DNA of 64,000 nucleotides, from NCBI GenBank assembly GCA_944325435.1, contig CALVAC010000017.1:1-64000 (forward strand). The letters are read 5' to 3'. The stretch comes from an uncultured Bacteroidales bacterium (lineage in GTDB: Bacteria > Bacteroidota > Bacteroidia > Bacteroidales > UBA932). The position numbers and the translations under genes were made by a program. This document shows, piece by piece, positions 34,779 to 44,377 of the stretch; the first letter of the stretch is position 1, and each line of letters starts with the position of its first letter. Below the pieces are notes generated by a model. That model made no database searches and was not told the DNA's origin. It saw nothing but the letters and a program-made list of their open reading frames with translations.

Positions 34779-34787
34779 TATATTTGT
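34779..34787 (+). promoter_or_regulatory. -7 box of the aroB-aroDA-aroC operon
   Basis: TATATTTGT at 34779-34787; the -33 is a weak TTTTA near 34752-34756. A short CATCC/GGATG hairpin (34788-34804) follows at the predicted transcript start. Confidence 0.6.
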
Positions 34788-34837
34788 CATCCTGAACCGG
34801 GATGGAATATTCCTGTGTACGGAAGATGGATTTAAGG

Positions 34838-35917
34838 ATGGATCAGATAGAGATAAAGAGAAACGGTGATACGGTCAGCCGGGTGGTGTTCGCTCCGGCT
34901 GTTTCGGGTTTTGCCGGAATCATCAGGACGCTCGGCAGGGTCTTTATGGTGTATGACGAAGCTGTGGAACGCTATGCAGTGGAGGTGAAAGGGCATTGCC
35001 CGAACGTGGCGGGGAACTTTGTCCTGCACAATGTGTCGGAAGAGTCCAAGACAGTGCGGACAGCGGATAATATATGCCGCTGGCTGCTTGAGGCGGGGGC
35101 GGACAGGAATTCGTCGGTGCTTGCTGTCGGGGGAGGGATAGTTTCGGACATGGCCGGTTTCGCTGCATCCATATACAAGCGCGGAATCAGGGCTTCCTAT
35201 CTCCCTACTACCCTTCTGGCTCAGGTGGATGCTGCGATAGGCGGCAAGACAGGGGTCAATCTGGATTCATACAAGAACATAATCGGGACATTCCACCAGC
35301 CGGAATACACATTTGTCTGTCCGGAGGTGCTTGAATCCTTGCCGGATAGGGTGTTTGCTGATGGACTGACGGAAATGCTCAAGACTTTCATCATAGACAA
35401 CGGGATCCACGGAGACAGGGTGGAGAGGATGATGACTGCAGTAAGTATGCAGGCAAGGTGCCGGATGGAGACGGAGTTCAGCGCTCTTGTGGCGGAGGCG
35501 GCATCTGTCAAGGCGGGAGTCGTGACAAGGGATGAACTTGAGGGAGGGGAGAGGAGGAAACTCAATCTTGGACATACGTTTGCACATGCCATAGAGCATT
35601 GTGCGAACGGCACCATCTCTCACGGTGAGGCCGTGGCTATCGGCCTGTCAATGGCTGCCCATCTTTCTGAAAGCCTCGGAATTGCCCGTAGCGGTACGGC
35701 GGAAAGGATTGACGGATGTCTGGACACGTGCGGTCTGCCGAAGAAGTGCCCTTTCCCGGTGGCAATGCTTGAAGACGCGATGCGCAAGGACAAGAAGTCG
35801 GAAGATGACAAGGTGCATTTTATCCTTGTCAGGGACATCGGGGATGTCGTGGAGAGACTTATGGATGTGTCCGAGGCAATGGATATCCTTGCAGGACATT
35901 GCGGGACCGAACGTTGA
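34838..35917 (+). CDS. aroB: 3-dehydroquinate synthase
   Basis: Converts DAHP to 3-dehydroquinate, the second shikimate step, using NAD and a metal. It has GGGIVSDMAGFAASIYKRGI (NAD-binding), YLPTTLLAQVDAAIGGKTGVN, the metal-site residues E in DGLTEMLKT and His in LGHTFAHAIEH and HGEAVAIG. It has 359 residues. ATGs at 34802, 34826 and 34838 are in frame; the last is chosen because the enzyme begins with the strand IEIKRN. It starts the aro operon behind a TATATTTG box. Confidence 0.93.
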   Translation: MDQIEIKRNGDTVSRVVFAPAVSGFAGIIRTLGRVFMVYDEAVERYAVEVKGHCPNVAGNFVLHNVSEESKTVRTADNICRWLLEAGADRNSSVLAVGGGIVSDMAGFAASIYKRGIRASYLPTTLLAQVDAAIGGKTGVNLDSYKNIIGTFHQPEYTFVCPEVLESLPDRVFADGLTEMLKTFIIDNGIHGDRVERMMTAVSMQARCRMETEFSALVAEAASVKAGVVTRDELEGGERRKLNLGHTFAHAIEHCANGTISHGEAVAIGLSMAAHLSESLGIARSGTAERIDGCLDTCGLPKKCPFPVAMLEDAMRKDKKSEDDKVHFILVRDIGDVVERLMDVSEAMDILAGHCGTER

Positions 35918-36007
35918 ATGGACCCGGTCCGGGAGAAAATTGAAGATGGTGCCGGCGGATGAGGATGCCGGATGGTGGAGGGACAATGTCTGTAAATTGG
36001 AGTGAAT

Positions 36008-38080
36008 ATGATATGTACTGTGATACAGGGCAGAAACAGGCAGGAAGTGCTGCAGGCTCTGCAATGTTGCGAAATGGCTGAAATAAGGCTGGACAGCTGC
36101 TCCCTGTCTGCGGATGACATCGAAGAGTGCTTCTCGTCCGATGTCCCGACAGTGGCCACTTGCAGGGTGGCGGGTCTGATGGCATCGGACGGGACACTGA
36201 CGGAGCGTGAGGCGTTGAGAATATGCGAGGACAGGCTGCTGAATGCGATTGATGCAGGAGCGGCATATGTCGATGTGGAGATGGAAATCCCAAAGGAAAT
36301 GTCGAAGCGGATACGCTCAAGAGCGCATTCCTGCGGCACAGTATTCATCCGGTCTGTCCATGATTTCGGCTCGACCGGGACATACGCAGAACTCAGGTCG
36401 CAGGTGGAAAGATGCCGGTATTACGGGGCTGATATCGTGAAACTTGTCACCATGGCCCGTTCGGAGGAGGATGCGGCGCGGGTGCTGCGGCTTTATGATG
36501 AATATGATCCCGCATCTCTGATAGCGTTCTGTATGGGAGACCCGGGGCGGGAATCCAGGGTCGCTTGTCTTGCCAAAGGTGCTCCTTATTCCTATGCGGC
36601 CTTGTCCGTGGCGGAGGCTGCGGCTCCCGGCCAGTGGGAGGCTTCAGATATGGCGGCAAGGGTCTATGGGGACAGATATTTTATCGGGTATCCAGATGGG
36701 ATGGCCGTCGTTCCTGAAGACAGGAAGAATGGCGGGGAACCATACCGGACCGGACAGACGGTGAGGATGCCTGCATCCAAGAGCTTTGCCCAGAGAGCGG
36801 TGGTCGCGGCGGCCCTTGCGGATGGGGTATCCCGTCTTGAAGGCTATTCAGCATGTTCAGACAGCGAGTCTGCGGTCAGGGTGGCGAGAACCCTCGGCGC
36901 AGAAGTCCGGAGTCTGGATGATGGAGGGACGCTGGAGATACGGGGTATAGGGGCTGTGCCTGGAGCTGTGGATATCGCTTGTCTCAATGTAGGGGAATCG
37001 GGACTTCTGACCCGTCTCATGATACCTCTCTCCGCTGTGCTGTCGTGTTCGGATGTGACCCTGGAGGGCGAGAAGACGCTGCTGGGCCGTCCTATGAAAG
37101 GGGCAGACCGTATGCTGGCTGCTTTCGGTGTACAGCTGACATCGGACCATCTGCCTTTGAAGGTATGCGGGAGTCTCGAGAGCGGGAATGCATCCATTTC
37201 CGGCAGGGATGGTTCCCAGCTGATATCAGGACTTCTGATGTCCCTGCCGCTTACTGAGGGTAAAAGTACTGTGACTGTGACCGACCCTAAGAGCATTCCG
37301 TATATGTTCATCACCCTCGATGTGATGAAGCGTTTCGGAGTGAGCATCGCGAACGAAATGAGCGGAGACAGGGAGTTCTTCGAGTCGGATGGAGACTGGT
37401 CGTTGTGCAGGGAGATGACATTCAACATCAAGGGGAAACAGCGTTACAAGGCGGCCTCTTTCTCTCTGGAAGGAGACTGGAGTGCGGCGGCAAACTTCCT
37501 TGTAGCCGGAGCCATATTCGGGAAAGCCGAAATATCGGGTCTGGACACGACATCGCTGCAGGCAGACCTGTCAATAATGGATATCCTCCTGGATGCCGGG
37601 GCAAGTATCTCACAGTCGGATGGCGACACCGGTCCGGTGACAGTGCAGAGGGCTCCTCTTACGGCATTCTCCATTGATGCGTCGAATTGCCCTGACCTGT
37701 TCCCGATTGTCGCAGTGCTGGCTTCCTTCTGCCAGGGTACGAGCAGGATTTCCGGGGTTGACCGTCTGGTCCATAAGGAGAGCGACAGGGGCGCGGCTAT
37801 CCTTGATATGCTCGGACAGATGGGCGTACAGGCAGGGCTGGAAGGAAACGATATGCTCATAGAAGGGCATTCTCTGGTCCAGAGATGTCTTACGGGGACC
37901 CTGCTGAAAGGAGGGAAATATACTTCACATCACGACCACCGTATGGTCATGGCTCTTATGGTGGCAGGACTCGGGGCGGATGGGAAGATAGAGATAGATG
38001 ATGAGGAGTGCGTAGGCAAATCGTTCCCTGGCTTCATTGATGCTTTTGCCCTCCTGACAGGTGGAGAGGACAGATTATGA
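36008..38080 (+). CDS. aroD-aroA: Fused 3-dehydroquinate dehydratase (type I) and EPSP synthase
   Basis: Single 690-residue protein carrying two shikimate enzymes. N-terminal type I dehydratase (about 1-220): AEIRLD, catalytic His at 118 (VHDF) and Schiff-base Lys at 145 (DIVKLVTMA). C-terminal EPSP synthase (from about 245): PASKSFAQRA, LNVGESGLLTRLM, GSQLISGLLMS and DHRMVMALMVAG. Both active-site sets look intact. There is no internal stop or frameshift. GTG 36002 precedes ATG 36008, and ATG is preferred. It lies 90 bp after aroB and 59 bp before aroC; shikimate dehydrogenase and kinase are not in the window. Confidence 0.93.
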   Translation: MICTVIQGRNRQEVLQALQCCEMAEIRLDSCSLSADDIEECFSSDVPTVATCRVAGLMASDGTLTEREALRICEDRLLNAIDAGAAYVDVEMEIPKEMSKRIRSRAHSCGTVFIRSVHDFGSTGTYAELRSQVERCRYYGADIVKLVTMARSEEDAARVLRLYDEYDPASLIAFCMGDPGRESRVACLAKGAPYSYAALSVAEAAAPGQWEASDMAARVYGDRYFIGYPDGMAVVPEDRKNGGEPYRTGQTVRMPASKSFAQRAVVAAALADGVSRLEGYSACSDSESAVRVARTLGAEVRSLDDGGTLEIRGIGAVPGAVDIACLNVGESGLLTRLMIPLSAVLSCSDVTLEGEKTLLGRPMKGADRMLAAFGVQLTSDHLPLKVCGSLESGNASISGRDGSQLISGLLMSLPLTEGKSTVTVTDPKSIPYMFITLDVMKRFGVSIANEMSGDREFFESDGDWSLCREMTFNIKGKQRYKAASFSLEGDWSAAANFLVAGAIFGKAEISGLDTTSLQADLSIMDILLDAGASISQSDGDTGPVTVQRAPLTAFSIDASNCPDLFPIVAVLASFCQGTSRISGVDRLVHKESDRGAAILDMLGQMGVQAGLEGNDMLIEGHSLVQRCLTGTLLKGGKYTSHHDHRMVMALMVAGLGADGKIEIDDEECVGKSFPGFIDAFALLTGGEDRL

Positions 38081-38139
38081 TAAATTGGTCGGATTGACAT
38101 TATCGTAATGCAATGGATATAGGCTAAACAACTGGCATA

Positions 38140-39177
38140 ATGGATACATTTGGAAGAAATTACCGCGTGTCTGTATTCGGAGAGTCTCATGGAGGGGCCA
38201 TAGGGGTTGTGGTTGATGGTGTCCCTGCAGGAATCGTACTTTCGGAGCAGGATTTCATGACCGATATAGACAGGCGCAGAAGCGGTGCGAAAGGCACTAC
38301 TCCACGCAGGGAGCCGGATGTGCCTGAGGTATTGAGCGGCATATATGAGGGGCATACTACAGGTGCACCGTTGGCAGTCATTTTCCGTAACAGAAATACA
38401 AGGTCACGGGATTATTCCCTTTTCAGGGAGGTGCCTCGTCCTGGCCATGCGGATTTTGTCGCAGGAGTGAAATGGCACGGATTCAATGATCCCAGAGGCG
38501 GCGGCCATTTTTCCGGACGGCTGACGCTCCCTCTTGTAGCGGCAGGGACAGTTGCGAAAAAGATACTGTCCCTGCTTGCCGGCAGTTTTGAGGTAAAGGC
38601 AGAATTGCTTGAAATAGGTGGTATATCCTCCGATGTCCCCGATGTCCGGGAAAAATGGGACAGGCTGCTGGATGAAACCGCAGAGGATGGGGACTCTCTC
38701 GGAGGGATAGTAGGCTGCACGGTCGATGGGCTGCCTGTGGGACTTGGGGAGCCGTTCTTCTGTTCTGTGGAATCCTTGATATCCCAGGCGGTATTTTCCA
38801 TTCCAGGAGTCCGTGGCATAGAGTTCGGGGATGGCTTCAATGCCGCCCGGATGAAAGGCTCGCAGCATAACGATGTCTTTGTCTCCCGGGACGGGAAATG
38901 TGCCACCAACGGGGCGGGAGGAATAAACGGGGGCATCACAAACGGCAATCCCATCGCCTTCAGGGTGGCGTTCAAACCGACTTCCAGCATCAGCCGTGTG
39001 CAGAATACACTGGATTTCCGGAAAGGGGAGTTGGCCGGGCTTGAAGTCCCGGGAAGACACGATGTGTGTTTCGCGTTGAGGACCCCTGTTGTGGTCGAGG
39101 CTGCAGCATCGATAGCTCTTGCCGACCTTGCCCTGTCATCAATGTCGTCAGGATACATTCAGACAGCAGTCATTTAA
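38140..39177 (+). CDS. aroC: Chorismate synthase
   Basis: Last step of the shikimate pathway: EPSP to chorismate, needing reduced FMN. Its 345 residues include MDTFGRNYRVSVFGESHG (signature 1), the RPGHADF segment with a nearby R-G-G-G-H-F-S-G-R (signature 2), and VPGRHDVCFALRT, the signature 3 region. It lies in the aro operon 59 bp after the fusion gene, and 10 bp before the antiporter start. Confidence 0.97.
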   Translation: MDTFGRNYRVSVFGESHGGAIGVVVDGVPAGIVLSEQDFMTDIDRRRSGAKGTTPRREPDVPEVLSGIYEGHTTGAPLAVIFRNRNTRSRDYSLFREVPRPGHADFVAGVKWHGFNDPRGGGHFSGRLTLPLVAAGTVAKKILSLLAGSFEVKAELLEIGGISSDVPDVREKWDRLLDETAEDGDSLGGIVGCTVDGLPVGLGEPFFCSVESLISQAVFSIPGVRGIEFGDGFNAARMKGSQHNDVFVSRDGKCATNGAGGINGGITNGNPIAFRVAFKPTSSISRVQNTLDFRKGELAGLEVPGRHDVCFALRTPVVVEAAASIALADLALSSMSSGYIQTAVI

Positions 39178-39187
39178 CGGATTGGAT

Positions 39188-41254
39188 ATGAACATAGCCG
39201 GATTTGATATCGATTTCCCCATAACGGACCCGACCTGGATCTTCCTTATTGTCCTGGTCATCATCCTGTTTGCCCCGCTTCTCCTCAACAAGTTGAAGAT
39301 TCCCCACATCATAGGGATGATTCTGGCAGGAGTGCTGGTCGGTGAATACGGTCTTAACATCCTGGAGAGGGACAGCAGCTTTGAACTGTTCGGGCAGGTA
39401 GGCCTCTATTATATTATGTTCCTTGCCGGACTTGAGATGGATATGGAGGATTTCCGCAAGAACAGGGTAAAGGGACTTGTCTTCGGCCTGCTCACATTCT
39501 GCATCCCGATGCTTCTTGGAATATGGACAAGTATGGAGATGCTTGGGTACAGTTTCGTGACGGCAGTGCTCCTGTCCAGCATGTATGCATCCCATACGCT
39601 GATTGCGTATCCGATAGTCAGCCGTTACGGGCTTTCGAGGCAGAGGAGCGTCACCATTTCCATCGGCGGTACGGCTGTCACCGTTACTCTTGCCCTGCTG
39701 GTGCTTGCCCTGATAAGCGGAATGTACAACGGAATGACCACTCCGATATACTGGGTTATGCTCGTCCTCAAGGTCACATTGATCTGTCTTGTCATAATAT
39801 TCGTCTTCCCCCGCCTTGCCAGGGTGTTCTTCAGAAAATACAACGATGCTGTGATGCAGTTCGTGTTTGTCCTTGCCCTCGTGTTTCTCGGCGGCGGACT
39901 GATTTCCCTTGCGGGGATGGAGGGTATCCTCGGGGCGTTTCTGGTTGGAATGTCACTCAATACATTGATTCCCAAAGTGTCTCCTCTGATGAACAGGCTT
40001 GAGTTTGTCGGGAATGCCCTGTTCATCCCTTATTTCCTGATAGGGGTGGGGATGATAATAGATGTCAGGACACTTGCTGCCGGAGGAGAGGCGCTGAAAG
40101 TGGCGGCGGTGATGACGGCAGTGGCTACCTTGAGCAAATGGCTTGCGGCATTCGTGACACAGAAGATATACAGGATGTCTGCAAACGAGAGGAAGATGAT
40201 ATTCGGGTTGAGTAACGCCCAGGCGGCTGCCACACTGGCGGCGGTGCTTGTCGGCCATGAGATAATTATGGAGAACGGGGAACGGTTGCTGAATGATGAT
40301 GTGCTTAACGGCACGGTCGTCATGATATTGATAACCTGTATAATAAGTACGATTGAGACCGAGAGGTCGGCAAGGAGGTTCGCAATGGATGACCTATCGT
40401 CCGGGGCGGAAGACAGGACTAAGGAGAAAGAGAAGATACTCATACCGATAGCCAATCCGGACAACATAGAGGATCTGGTGAATCTCGCCCTTGTAGTCCG
40501 TGACAACAGGTACAGGGATGGACTTGTTGCACTTAACGTAGTCAATGACAGCAGTCCTGGGACATCGGAAGAGATGGGGCGACGCTACCTTGAAAAAGCG
40601 GCAATGATTGCGTCTGCAGCGGATGTGCAGGTGGACAGGATATGCCGTTACGATATGAACATCACCTCGGGCATTGTCCATACGATAAAGGAGAATGGCA
40701 TCACCGGAGTGGTGATCGGCCTGCATGAGAAGTCGGGAATGCTGGATTCCTTTTTCGGAAGCCTGACATCCAACCTGTTGAAAGGCACATACAGGGAGGT
40801 TATGGTTGCCCGCCTGATGATGCCGGTCAATACTCTCAAGAGCATCCTTGTAGTGGTACCTCCCAAGGCAGAGTATGAGGTAGGGTTCTCCAGGTGGCTC
40901 ATGCATCTGTGCCGGATGTCGAGCCAGTCGGGTTCTCCGCTGAAATTCAGGGCAGATGCCCATACCGCGGAATGTCTGCGTCAGGCAATAGACAATATCG
41001 CTCCGGGAGTGATGGCTTCGGTTGATGTAGTGGATGATATGCCGTTCAATGAGATGATGTCCGTGACTGTCGATGCGGAGCAGCTGCTGGTTGCCATAGT
41101 GGCAAGACCGGCTTCGGTATCATACGACCCGGTATTTGACAGGCTGCCGTCTGTCCTGAAGAATTTCTCTTCCTCCAGCCTTATGGTCATCTATCCGGAG
41201 CAGGCAGAGAGACAGGATGTGATGTCTTTCTCCGACCCGATAGGAAATCAATAG
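39188..41254 (+). CDS. CPA2-type cation/H+ antiporter with Usp-like C-terminal domain
   Basis: 688-residue inner-membrane protein. About 12 hydrophobic segments fill residues 1-390 (Na_H_Exchanger fold: IPHIIGMILAGVLVGEYGL, LYYIMFLAGLEMD with the core acidic residues, and FIPYFLIGVGMIIDVRTL). A cytoplasmic part follows that resembles universal stress protein domains (ILIPIANPDNIEDLVNLAL and ITGVVIGLHEKSG), possibly two copies. Whether it moves Na+ or K+ cannot be told. ATG 39188 is used because earlier in-frame codons overlap aroC. It is tightly spaced after aroC, yet functionally unrelated to it. Confidence 0.88.
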   Translation: MNIAGFDIDFPITDPTWIFLIVLVIILFAPLLLNKLKIPHIIGMILAGVLVGEYGLNILERDSSFELFGQVGLYYIMFLAGLEMDMEDFRKNRVKGLVFGLLTFCIPMLLGIWTSMEMLGYSFVTAVLLSSMYASHTLIAYPIVSRYGLSRQRSVTISIGGTAVTVTLALLVLALISGMYNGMTTPIYWVMLVLKVTLICLVIIFVFPRLARVFFRKYNDAVMQFVFVLALVFLGGGLISLAGMEGILGAFLVGMSLNTLIPKVSPLMNRLEFVGNALFIPYFLIGVGMIIDVRTLAAGGEALKVAAVMTAVATLSKWLAAFVTQKIYRMSANERKMIFGLSNAQAAATLAAVLVGHEIIMENGERLLNDDVLNGTVVMILITCIISTIETERSARRFAMDDLSSGAEDRTKEKEKILIPIANPDNIEDLVNLALVVRDNRYRDGLVALNVVNDSSPGTSEEMGRRYLEKAAMIASAADVQVDRICRYDMNITSGIVHTIKENGITGVVIGLHEKSGMLDSFFGSLTSNLLKGTYREVMVARLMMPVNTLKSILVVVPPKAEYEVGFSRWLMHLCRMSSQSGSPLKFRADAHTAECLRQAIDNIAPGVMASVDVVDDMPFNEMMSVTVDAEQLLVAIVARPASVSYDPVFDRLPSVLKNFSSSSLMVIYPEQAERQDVMSFSDPIGNQ

Positions 41255-41261
41255 TCTGTCT

Positions 41262-42035
41262 TCAGCTTTCATCCACGGCTGCGAGTGTAGCGACACTGAT
41301 GCGGACAGCGGGAGGGAATACCTTGCGTAACGCCTTGTGACAGGCTGCTGTAGTGGCTCCGGATGTGAATACATCATCCGTTATCAGGATATGCCGGACA
41401 GCCATATCCGGCTGTCTGTTATGCAATTCTGTCAGATACCTGTGCACCGCCCCATCGGATGCGGCGAACGCATCCTGTACATTCTCTCGTTTCTGCCTGT
41501 CATCCAGAGTGGTCTGTGACACGGTGTTCTTCTTCCTGACAAGCATCCTGGGGCAGAATCTCGCCCCGAGGACTGCAGCGATTTCCCTGCCGATGACCGC
41601 AGCCTGGTTGTATCCCCTGCTCCATCTCCTCTGCCAGTGAAGGGGAACCGGCACGACGGTATCGGCTGTCCTGAAAAGCGGGGATCCGGCCAGCCGTATC
41701 CCGAGTTCTTTCCCGAAGTGCCGTCCGATGCCTGTGTCTCCCATATATTTGAGCCTGTGGCATATATGTCTGTATCCATTGCTTTCATCGTAGAAGAAAA
41801 GGCTTGCGACACGGCTATAGGGCTCGTATGAAACGGTATCTTTCTGTATCGCCTCATTGAACCTGTCTGCTGCCGGATGATATTCCCTGTCCCAGCTGTA
41901 GGTGAACGGAATGTCATCGCGGCAGTTCTGGCAGAGGAATATCTCGGATGGAGACAGCCTCCTGCCGCATACCGCGCAGATTCTCGGGAGCAGCACATCC
42001 GCCACCGATGCCGCCAGATACATCAGGTCTTTCAT
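41262..42035 (-). CDS. comF: ComF family protein
   Basis: 257-residue phosphoribosyltransferase-like protein, homologous to the competence helicase partner ComFC. An N-terminal zinc ribbon (CAVCGRR..FLCQNC, four Cys) is followed by a PRTase fold with VVPVPLHWQRRWSRGYNQA and the PRPP loop ILITDDVFTSGATTAA. It is convergent with the antiporter, 7 bp between stops. Whether this bacterium is naturally transformable cannot be judged. Confidence 0.92.
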   Translation of the reverse strand: MKDLMYLAASVADVLLPRICAVCGRRLSPSEIFLCQNCRDDIPFTYSWDREYHPAADRFNEAIQKDTVSYEPYSRVASLFFYDESNGYRHICHRLKYMGDTGIGRHFGKELGIRLAGSPLFRTADTVVPVPLHWQRRWSRGYNQAAVIGREIAAVLGARFCPRMLVRKKNTVSQTTLDDRQKRENVQDAFAASDGAVHRYLTELHNRQPDMAVRHILITDDVFTSGATTAACHKALRKVFPPAVRISVATLAAVDES

Positions 42036-42163
42036 TCGACAGAATCAATGGTCCGGTGTGAAAATAACGGGAAGCTATGATATCTGCAATAGCCCGTTTC
42101 AGAATTTTCTGTTTTGTGTGATGTTTTTTCTGTTTTTTGGTTTTTTGTCCTTGTTAAAATCCC

Positions 42164-42172
42164 TATATTTGC
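42164..42172 (+). promoter_or_regulatory. -7 box of ahcY
   Basis: TATATTTGC at 42164-42172, behind a T-rich stretch (42100-42160) with several T-runs broken by G. TTG motifs there have spacers of 16 or 24 bp, not the usual 19-21, so the -33 is unclear. Confidence 0.55.
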
Positions 42173-42205
42173 CGTCTGCCAGAATATGATGCAATATTAT
42201 ATCGT

Positions 42206-43459
42206 ATGGAAAGTCAGATAAGAAACAAGGAACTGTGGCCGGATGGCCAGTTGAAGATAGAATGGGTGGAGCAGAACATGCCGCTTCTTCGCGGGCTGAA
42301 AAGACGCTTTGCCGAAGAGCAGCCTTTTAAGGGTCTGAAAATAGCCCTTTCGGTGCATCTGGAGGCCAAGACCGCGTACCTGTGCAAGGTGCTGGCGGCT
42401 GGGGGTGCCAGGATGTTCGTAACCGGAAGCAACCCGCTTTCAACCCAGGATGATGTGGCTGCAGCCCTTGTCCATGACGGGCTGAATGTATATGCATGGT
42501 ACGGGGCTACGGATGAGGAATACCGTTCACATACGAGGTGTGTGCTGGAACCCGGTCCGAACATCATAATAGATGATGGAGGAGACCTGGTGCATCTGAT
42601 GCACACTGAGTTCAGCCATCTTATTCCAGGTGTCATAGGCGGCTGCGAGGAGACCACCACGGGAATCCTCCGCCTCAGGGCTTTGGACAGGGCAGGGGAG
42701 CTCCGCTTTCCTATGATGCTTGTGAACAATGCGGACTGCAAGCATCTCTTTGACAACAGGTACGGTACAGGACAGTCGGTATGGGATGGCATAAACAGGA
42801 CGACGAATCTGATTGTGGCCGGAAAGAATGTCGTGGTCGCCGGGTATGGCTGGTGCGGCAAGGGCGTGGCTATGAGAGCGAAAGGTCTCGGCGCTGATGT
42901 CATTGTCACGGAAGTGGATCCGGTCAAGGCTATGGAGGCTGTCATGGATGGTTTCAAGGTGATGAAAATGCGCCAGGCAGCACGGATAGGTGACATATTC
43001 GTCACGGTAACAGGTTGCGCAGGGGTAATCACGGAGCCGGATTTCATGGAGATGAAGGATGGGGCGATATGCTGCAATGCCGGTCATTTCGATGTCGAGG
43101 TGGATATGGCAGGACTCAGGTCTCTTGCTGTCGGGTCGAGTCCTGCGAGAAAGAACATAACAGGCTACACCCTGCCTGACGGCCGCAGGATATATGTCAT
43201 CGCCGAAGGCCGTCTTGTAAATCTGGCAGCAGGAGATGGACATCCGGCCGAGATTATGGATATGTCATTTGCAATCCAGGCCCTGAGTGCAGCCTATCTT
43301 GTCAGGAACAGAGGGAAGCTGCAGAAAATGCTGAATGATGTCCCTGAGGAAATAGATGATGAGGTAGCCCGTGCCGAACTGGCGCACTGGGGTTGCGAGA
43401 TAGATACCCTCACTCCGGAGCAGCACAGTTATCTTTACGGGGATCAGTCAGACAGGTAG
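42206..43459 (+). CDS. ahcY: Adenosylhomocysteinase
   Basis: Splits S-adenosylhomocysteine into adenosine and homocysteine, clearing the methylation product. Its 417 residues show GLKIALSVHLEAKTAYL, the catalytic region with NADCKHLFDNRYGTGQS, the NAD-binding loop VAGYGWCGKGVAMRAKGLGA and the C-terminal LTPEQHSYLYG region. Length matches the short bacterial form (about 420-430). It has its own -7 box and is convergent with ispE. Confidence 0.96.
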   Translation: MESQIRNKELWPDGQLKIEWVEQNMPLLRGLKRRFAEEQPFKGLKIALSVHLEAKTAYLCKVLAAGGARMFVTGSNPLSTQDDVAAALVHDGLNVYAWYGATDEEYRSHTRCVLEPGPNIIIDDGGDLVHLMHTEFSHLIPGVIGGCEETTTGILRLRALDRAGELRFPMMLVNNADCKHLFDNRYGTGQSVWDGINRTTNLIVAGKNVVVAGYGWCGKGVAMRAKGLGADVIVTEVDPVKAMEAVMDGFKVMKMRQAARIGDIFVTVTGCAGVITEPDFMEMKDGAICCNAGHFDVEVDMAGLRSLAVGSSPARKNITGYTLPDGRRIYVIAEGRLVNLAAGDGHPAEIMDMSFAIQALSAAYLVRNRGKLQKMLNDVPEEIDDEVARAELAHWGCEIDTLTPEQHSYLYGDQSDR

Positions 43460-43481
43460 ATGCCGCGTCCTGCAGGGCAGG

Positions 43482-44336
43482 TTATATGTCTGAAGAAGGG
43501 TATATGGCGAAGAGAGCAGAGCCGCTGCCGGACATTGATGCATATACGGCCCCTGAATCGTAAAGGGACTGTTTGATGGCCGCGAGTGCAGGATGCTGTG
43601 CGAATACGGTTTTCTCGAAATCGTTGTGCAGATGGCCCGCCCAGTCGCATACCGGCCGGGCAAGAACCTCTTTCAGCGGGATTTCCGGCACTTCAGGGAC
43701 AATCCCCCTGTAGGCTTCAGAAGTGGAGACGGAGATACCTTCTGGGGCGACAATCCTGATATCGTAGCCTGACAGGTCGGAGAAACTGCATTCAGACAGA
43801 AGGTCTCCCCGTCCCTCACCGAACATTGGTCTGTTGTAGACAAAGAATGCGCAGTCGCTGCCGAGTCGGGCCGCATATCCTGCAAGAGCCTTCTCATCAA
43901 GCCCGAGGGAGAACATTTCAGACAGCATCCGCAGGGTGAAGGCAGCATCGGATGACCCTCCGCCCAGACCTGCACCAACAGGGGAAAGTTTTTCGAGGAA
44001 TATCTTGACTGGAGGCAGGCTGAAATCGTTGTCGAGAAGCCTGTATGCTCTGGCACACAGATCTTCGAGCGGATTCCAGTCCACTCCCTGCTGTCTGGCG
44101 ATTGTGACCATCAGCCTGCCATCTTCCGATATCGCCTGGCTGACAGAGCCCTCCGTGCCGTATTTCGAGAAAAGCATGGCCGAGGTTCTGCTGTAGTCAT
44201 CTCCACCGATGATTTCCAGCACATCATGGAATTCGTGGCTCGGATAGAACAGCGTCTCTATGTCGTGGTATCCATCAGGGCGTTTTCTCAGGACATTCAG
44301 TCCGATGTTTATCTTTATGTTCGGATAAGTTACCAT
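43482..44336 (-). CDS. ispE: 4-diphosphocytidyl-2-C-methyl-D-erythritol kinase
   Basis: GHMP kinase of the MEP isoprenoid pathway. It has YPNIKINIGLNVLRKRPDGYHDIET, the ATP loop SPVGAGLGGGSSDAAFTL, and the C-terminal MSGSGSALFAIY motif. About 284 residues from ATG 44336; the longer reading from 44390 would overlap tsaE and adds residues not found in the family. A CCTGC/GCAGG hairpin inside a TCAGACA/TGTCTGA repeat (43448-43493) spans its 3' end and the ahcY stop. Confidence 0.94.
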   Translation of the reverse strand: MVTYPNIKINIGLNVLRKRPDGYHDIETLFYPSHEFHDVLEIIGGDDYSRTSAMLFSKYGTEGSVSQAISEDGRLMVTIARQQGVDWNPLEDLCARAYRLLDNDFSLPPVKIFLEKLSPVGAGLGGGSSDAAFTLRMLSEMFSLGLDEKALAGYAARLGSDCAFFVYNRPMFGEGRGDLLSECSFSDLSGYDIRIVAPEGISVSTSEAYRGIVPEVPEIPLKEVLARPVCDWAGHLHNDFEKTVFAQHPALAAIKQSLYDSGAVYASMSGSGSALFAIYPSSDI

Positions 44337-44377
44337 TCTTGCTGCGGATTTCAGGTGTCCGGATACGGAAATATCCT

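Noticed and set aside
42214-43077. Minus-strand frame opposite ahcY
   Set aside because: Antisense to a clear adenosylhomocysteinase; composition typical of a shadow frame.
43448-43493. CCTGC/GCAGG inside TCAGACA/TGTCTGA as a two-way terminator or structured RNA
   Set aside because: Stems are short, no T-tract, and most of it overlaps coding sequence; kept only as a note under ispE.
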